NCBI GenBank assembly: GCA_005880175.1
Contig: VBJR01000178.1
Span: 2,165 to 10,801, forward strand
DNA from: Chloroflexota bacterium
GTDB lineage: Bacteria > Chloroflexota > Dormibacteria > Dormibacterales > Dormibacteraceae
Direction of reading: 5' to 3'
Length of the DNA: 8,637 nucleotides
The position numbers were made by a program, and so were the translations under genes. Under the pieces are notes generated by a model. It was given only the letters and a program-made list of their open reading frames with translations, did no database searches and was not told the origin of the DNA. This document shows positions 7,214 through 8,637 of this stretch, in pieces; positions within the stretch are counted from its first letter, which is position 1; each line of letters starts with the position of its first letter.

Positions 7214-7536
7214 GCAGTACAGGCGGTGCGGGCCGCCTACGAGAAGTTGCTGACCGATCTCCTGCGCGTGCTCGTCCTGACCACCGACTACCGTGCAGAG
7301 CAACGTCACCCGCTGGCGAGGGAGGCCAGGGGCGCCGACTTCCGACAATTCTGTTGACAGGCACGAGTTTCGATGCCGACTCGCGCGTTCCGCGCCTCCG
7401 AACACGATTCGGACGAACGTTGACCAAGCGGCTCTCTATGGGGTCGGCGGAACTACACGATAAGAAGTCTGCCTGAACGACCGGAACGACGTGATCGTGT
7501 TGCCGTTCCAACTCGTTTCGGGCCGGCCAGAACAGC
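7214..7536. other. Gene-poor spacer, probable end of an integrated element
   Basis: No convincing gene is seen here. A plus-strand frame from GTG 7226 to TGA 7357 would give 43 residues with a helical, Leu- and Arg-rich character (AAYEKLLTDLLRVL core); it has no ribosome binding site and could be a gene remnant or chance. From about 7340 the sequence is visibly richer in A and T than the operon. TCCGAA 7397..7402 and TTCGGA 7408..7413 form a six-base-pair hairpin around CACGA. TTGACA at 7354..7359 has no matching -10 box. The spacer runs into repeats and a tRNA scar listed separately. Confidence 0.5.
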
Positions 7537-7557
7537 AACACGACTCATAATCGTGTT
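7401..7557. repeat. Cluster of AACACGAT-type repeats, candidate recombinase binding sites
   Basis: AACACGAT occurs exactly at 7401..7408 (plus), and as its complement ATCGTGTT at 7494..7501 and 7550..7557. Near copies are ACACGAT at 7455..7461 and AACACGA at 7537..7543. The last plus-strand copy and the last minus-strand copy face each other across seven bases (CTCATAA, 7544..7550 by the tRNA numbering), which is the geometry of a tyrosine-recombinase core site; this pair is also the tRNA anticodon stem and loop. The outer copies are not explained by the tRNA. In DNA this rich in G and C, so many copies of an A/T-containing octamer in under 160 bases are unlikely by chance. Confidence 0.5.
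7495..7543. repeat. 13-base imperfect inverted repeat competing with the tRNA anticodon stem
   Basis: TCGTGTTGCCGTT (7495..7507) is complementary to AACAGCAACACGA (7531..7543) at 12 of 13 positions as DNA, and the remaining position is a G-T wobble as RNA. The loop is 23 bases. The right arm also forms the 5' side of the tRNA-like anticodon stem with 7551..7557, so two alternative hairpins share it. Its role is unknown; it lies within the putative attachment region. Confidence 0.5.
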
Positions 7558-7587
7558 GTCGGTGGTTCGAACCCACCCGCCGCCACC
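7537..7587 (+). tRNA. tRNA 3' half, anticodon CAT (Met or Ile2); truncated, putative attachment-site scar
   Basis: The 3' half of a tRNA is intact. Anticodon stem CACGA/TCGTG (7539..7543 and 7551..7555) holds the seven-base loop CTCATAA with anticodon CAT at 7546..7548. A five-base variable loop TTGTC follows, then T arm GGTGG, TTCGAAC, CCACC (7561..7577), acceptor strand CGCCGCC (7578..7584) and discriminator A 7585. CCA is not encoded (CCT follows). The acceptor partner GGCGGCG and a D arm should lie at about 7513..7537 but are absent, so this is not a functional tRNA gene. The stem lacks the three G-C pairs of initiator tRNA, which leaves elongator Met or lysidine-type Ile. A break just before the anticodon stem is what tyrosine-recombinase integration into a tRNA gene leaves at the far end of the element. 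Confidence 0.72.
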
Positions 7588-7668
7588 TCACCAATTCTCA
7601 CCTGCGCGTCAGCTCGTTTCACGTCCTTTCACGAGCATCATTCCGACGGCTCACCGTGCAGCGTCGTG

Positions 7669-7683
7669 CGCTCCAGTGGAGCG
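7669..7683. repeat. 15-base palindrome upstream of vapB
   Basis: CGCTCCA 7669..7675 and TGGAGCG 7677..7683 are perfect inverted repeats around a single G. It lies just upstream of the predicted -35 box of the toxin-antitoxin promoter. It may be a protein-binding site, or it may close transcription arriving from the left. No function can be assigned. Confidence 0.35.
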
Positions 7684-7693
7684 GAATCGGACC

Positions 7694-7729
7694 ATGACAT
7701 CAGATGCGCATCGACGTAGCATCTGATGC
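7694..7729 (+). promoter_or_regulatory. Promoter with overlapping operator for vapBC; predicted leaderless start
   Basis: ATGACA (7694..7699) matches five of six bases of the -35 consensus. A 17-base spacer leads to TAGCAT (7717..7722), a fair -10 box. Transcription would then begin at about 7729/7730, the A of the vapB start codon, so the mRNA is probably leaderless; no Shine-Dalgarno precedes the ATG. A perfect 10-base inverted repeat, CATCAGATGC (7698..7707) and GCATCTGATG (7719..7728), is spaced by 11 bases and covers the promoter. It contains repeated GATGC/GCATC half sites at 7703, 7708, 7719 and 7725. Ribbon-helix-helix antitoxins bind such sites with their toxins, so autorepression is the expected control. 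Confidence 0.7.
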
Positions 7730-7966
7730 ATGCCACGGACCACCGTGAACCTCGACGCTTCCGTGCTGGGCCAGCTCAAGAGGCGGCAGCACCGTGAACG
7801 GAAGCCATTCAGCGAGCTGGTGAATCAGCTCCTCGCCCGGGCCCTCGCCGAGACCGAGTCCACCGACGAGGTCCCGCGGCCGCTTCGGTGGACGACCAGG
7901 GCGATGGGGCCGCGGATCGACCTCGAGGACAAGGACGCACTGCGGCAGGCGCTCGACGAAGCGTGA
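7730..7966 (+). CDS. vapB: VapB-type ribbon-helix-helix antitoxin
   Basis: This 78-residue protein is the antitoxin of a type II module. Residues 1-10 (MPRTTVNLDA) form the DNA-binding strand of a ribbon-helix-helix fold, followed by helix SVLGQLKRRQHRER (11-24) and FSELVNQLLARALAE (27-41), the classic second helix after a turn. The tail from about 42 is flexible and ends in RIDLEDKDALRQALDEA (62-78), an acidic amphipathic segment of the kind that wraps the toxin and blocks its active site. ATG 7730 is chosen because the operator and promoter end right before it and the RHH strand begins at residue 3. The stop overlaps the toxin start as GTGA, so toxin translation depends on antitoxin translation. 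Size, order and partner all fit VapB; homology to a named VapB was not tested. Confidence 0.85.
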   Translation: MPRTTVNLDASVLGQLKRRQHRERKPFSELVNQLLARALAETESTDEVPRPLRWTTRAMGPRIDLEDKDALRQALDEA

Positions 7967-8397
7967 CCACCACGCTCGACACCAACGTCCTCGTCTACGC
8001 GTCGGACGAGTCGAGCTCGTTCCACGAGCGCGCCATCGGACTCCTCGAGAAGCTGGCGGCCGGGCCCGACCTCGTCTACCTGTTCTGGCCGGTCGCGCTT
8101 GGCTACCTGCGGATCTCCACGCACCCGGCGATCTTCCAGAAGCCGATGTCGGCAGCCGAGGCGATGGCAAACGTGGATGACCTGGTCTCGCGTCCACATG
8201 TGCGCACCGGCGGGGAGGTGGAAGGGTTCTGGGATACCTATCGAGAGGTGACCAGCGGGCCGCCGGTACGAGGCAACCTCGTGCCGGACGCCCACCTCGT
8301 GGTGTTGATGCGACAGCACGGAGTCACCACGATCTGGAGCCGCGACCGGGACTTTCTGAAGTTCCGAGGCGTCAAGGTCCAGGATCCGTTTGCCTGA
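7963..8397 (+). CDS. vapC: VapC-type PIN-domain ribonuclease toxin
   Basis: The 144-residue product is a PIN-domain toxin, a magnesium-dependent RNase that usually cuts tRNA or rRNA when released by its antitoxin. TTLDTNVLVYAS (3-14) carries the first catalytic aspartate D6. YLRISTHPAIF (48-58) is the typical helix of this VapC group. LVPDAHLVVL (106-115) carries D109, and WSRDRDFLKFRG (125-136) holds D128 and D130. The second acidic residue often found just before the LR-x-x-THP helix is not obvious here (WPVALGYLR), so the metal site may use another residue, as in some VapC subgroups. The GTG start at 7963 overlaps the vapB stop by four bases; longer versions of this frame run inside vapB and do not look like PIN protein. 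A weak 6-bp hairpin (8385..8402) straddles the stop. The truncated tRNA-Leu lies directly downstream. Confidence 0.9.
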   Translation: MTTTLDTNVLVYASDESSSFHERAIGLLEKLAAGPDLVYLFWPVALGYLRISTHPAIFQKPMSAAEAMANVDDLVSRPHVRTGGEVEGFWDTYREVTSGPPVRGNLVPDAHLVVLMRQHGVTTIWSRDRDFLKFRGVKVQDPFA

Positions 8398-8420
8398 ACG
8401 GACACAGCCGTAAGTCAAGA

Positions 8421-8481
8421 GGCACGTTTGAGGGGCGTGTGGGGAAACCCCATCCGGGTTCGAGTCCCGGGCCGCCCACCA
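8421..8481 (+). tRNA. tRNA-Leu(GAG) 3' half with CCA; truncated, putative attachment-site scar
   Basis: Anticodon stem CACGT/GCGTG (8423..8427, 8435..8439; one G-T pair) encloses the loop TTGAGGG with anticodon GAG at 8430..8432. A long variable arm follows, GGGG-AAA-CCCC (8441..8451), as in class II tRNAs such as Leu. The T arm is CCGGG, TTCGAGT, CCCGG (8454..8470), then acceptor strand GCCGCCC (8471..8477), discriminator A 8478 and encoded CCA 8479..8481. The 5' partner GGGCGGC and the D arm are missing; the vapC end and about 23 unrelated bases stand in their place. It is therefore a 3' remnant, with the same break point near the anticodon stem as the CAT fragment at 7537. A T-rich stretch (8488..8499) follows. 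A highly degenerate 5' half cannot be wholly excluded. Confidence 0.72.
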
Positions 8482-8550
8482 GGCCATCCCTTTCGTTTTC
8501 AGCAGTTGTCCCCGCCGCGCTTCGCGAAGTGTGCTCGAACAGCAGCCAGA

Positions 8551-8582
8551 CTGCCGCCTCAGCAGGGGGAGGCTGTCGGCAG
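8551..8582 (-). terminator. Hairpin over the stop codon of the minus-strand toxin gene
   Basis: CTGCC (8551..8555) pairs with GGCAG (8578..8582) and GCCTC (8556..8560) with GAGGC (8569..8573), giving ten pairs with a four-base bulge. The hairpin covers the TGA of the minus-strand gene, so it could end that transcript; no T-run follows on that strand. A second palindrome, CTTCGCGAAG at 8520..8529, lies a little further downstream and may contribute. Confidence 0.3.
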
Positions 8583-8637
8583 GCCGGCGGCCGCGGCGAC
8601 GGTGATCAGTCGCTGGTCGTAGGTCACGAACGAGGTC
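8559..8637 (-). CDS. C-terminal end of a second VapC-like PIN toxin (5' part outside window)
   Basis: On the minus strand a frame enters from the right edge and ends at TGA 8561..8559. The 25 visible residues contain SFVTYDQRLITVAAAAGLP, which fits the closing motif of many VapC toxins (x-V-T-Y-D-x-R-L, a helix of alanines, then GLP and a final strand). The Asp of TYD corresponds to the last catalytic acidic residue of the PIN fold. Antitoxin and catalytic start lie beyond the window. It points towards the first VapBC module and ends 78 bases from the tRNA-Leu scar. Its motif (TYDQRL) differs from that of the complete VapC (SRDRDF), so the two belong to different VapC subgroups and are not recent copies of one another. 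Confidence 0.72.
   Translation of the reverse strand, partial: TSFVTYDQRLITVAAAAGLPTASPC

Noticed and set aside
7354..7382. TTGACA as a promoter -35 box in the spacer
   Set aside because: The position 17 bases downstream reads CCGACT, not a -10 box, and no gene follows.
6963..7541. Minus-strand frame of 192 codons covering the spacer and the end of the kinase gene
   Set aside because: There is no recognisable motif, half of it is antisense to the kinase, and the rest crosses the repeats and tRNA scar.
7401..7557. CRISPR array as explanation for the AACACGAT repeats
   Set aside because: The repeats are only seven to eight bases long, occur in both orientations and have irregular spacing, so they do not form an array.
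8393..8481. A complete tRNA-Leu gene
   Set aside because: The acceptor partner GGGCGGC and a D arm cannot be found upstream; only the half from the anticodon stem onward folds.
7825..8487. Minus-strand frame of 220 codons opposite vapBC and through the tRNA-Leu remnant
   Set aside because: It is antisense to vapBC and to a tRNA structure and shows no family features.
8428..8622. Plus-strand frame of 64 codons at the right end
   Set aside because: It begins in the tRNA-Leu anticodon loop and runs through the T arm; the minus-strand VapC tail explains its second half better.

Overview
The window is a piece of a high-GC bacterial genome. G or C dominates third codon positions, GTG starts are common, and genes overlap by one to sixteen bases. 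This fits an actinobacterium or a similarly GC-rich lineage, but I see no marker gene that fixes the taxon.

Left part (1..7182): one tightly packed plus-strand operon, already running when the window opens. In order it encodes the end of an ATP-grasp-like ligase, a complete ATP-grasp ligase, a FemAB/GNAT-like acyl- or aminoacyltransferase, an MFS transporter, a transketolase split into N-terminal (TPP-binding) and C-terminal subunits, a TIM-barrel sugar isomerase/epimerase, and a PfkB-family sugar kinase that resembles the sulfofructose kinase (YihV) branch. Nearly every junction is a stop/start overlap, so the genes are probably translationally coupled and work together. The isomerase, kinase and transketolase could build or break down an unusual keto-sugar. 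The ATP-grasp enzymes and FemAB-like transferase could attach amino or carboxylic acids to it, and the MFS protein could move the product or substrate. I do not recognise the combination as a characterised pathway. A hairpin at the end of the kinase gene is the likely operon end.

Middle (7183..7729): about 550 bases without a convincing gene. They hold a cluster of AACACGAT-like repeats and the 3' half of a tRNA with anticodon CAT. No matching 5' half is present, so this looks like the attachment-site scar of an integrated element.

Right part (7730..8637): a VapBC toxin-antitoxin module whose promoter is overlaid by a perfect operator dyad and which probably starts as a leaderless mRNA. It is followed by a second truncated tRNA 3' half, tRNA-Leu(GAG) with an encoded CCA. 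The C-terminal end of a second VapC-like toxin enters from the right on the minus strand. Two different tRNA scars around a toxin-antitoxin module suggest repeated tRNA-targeted integration. If the usual geometry holds, the elements lie to the left of each scar, so the sugar operon may be island cargo. No integrase gene is present in the window.
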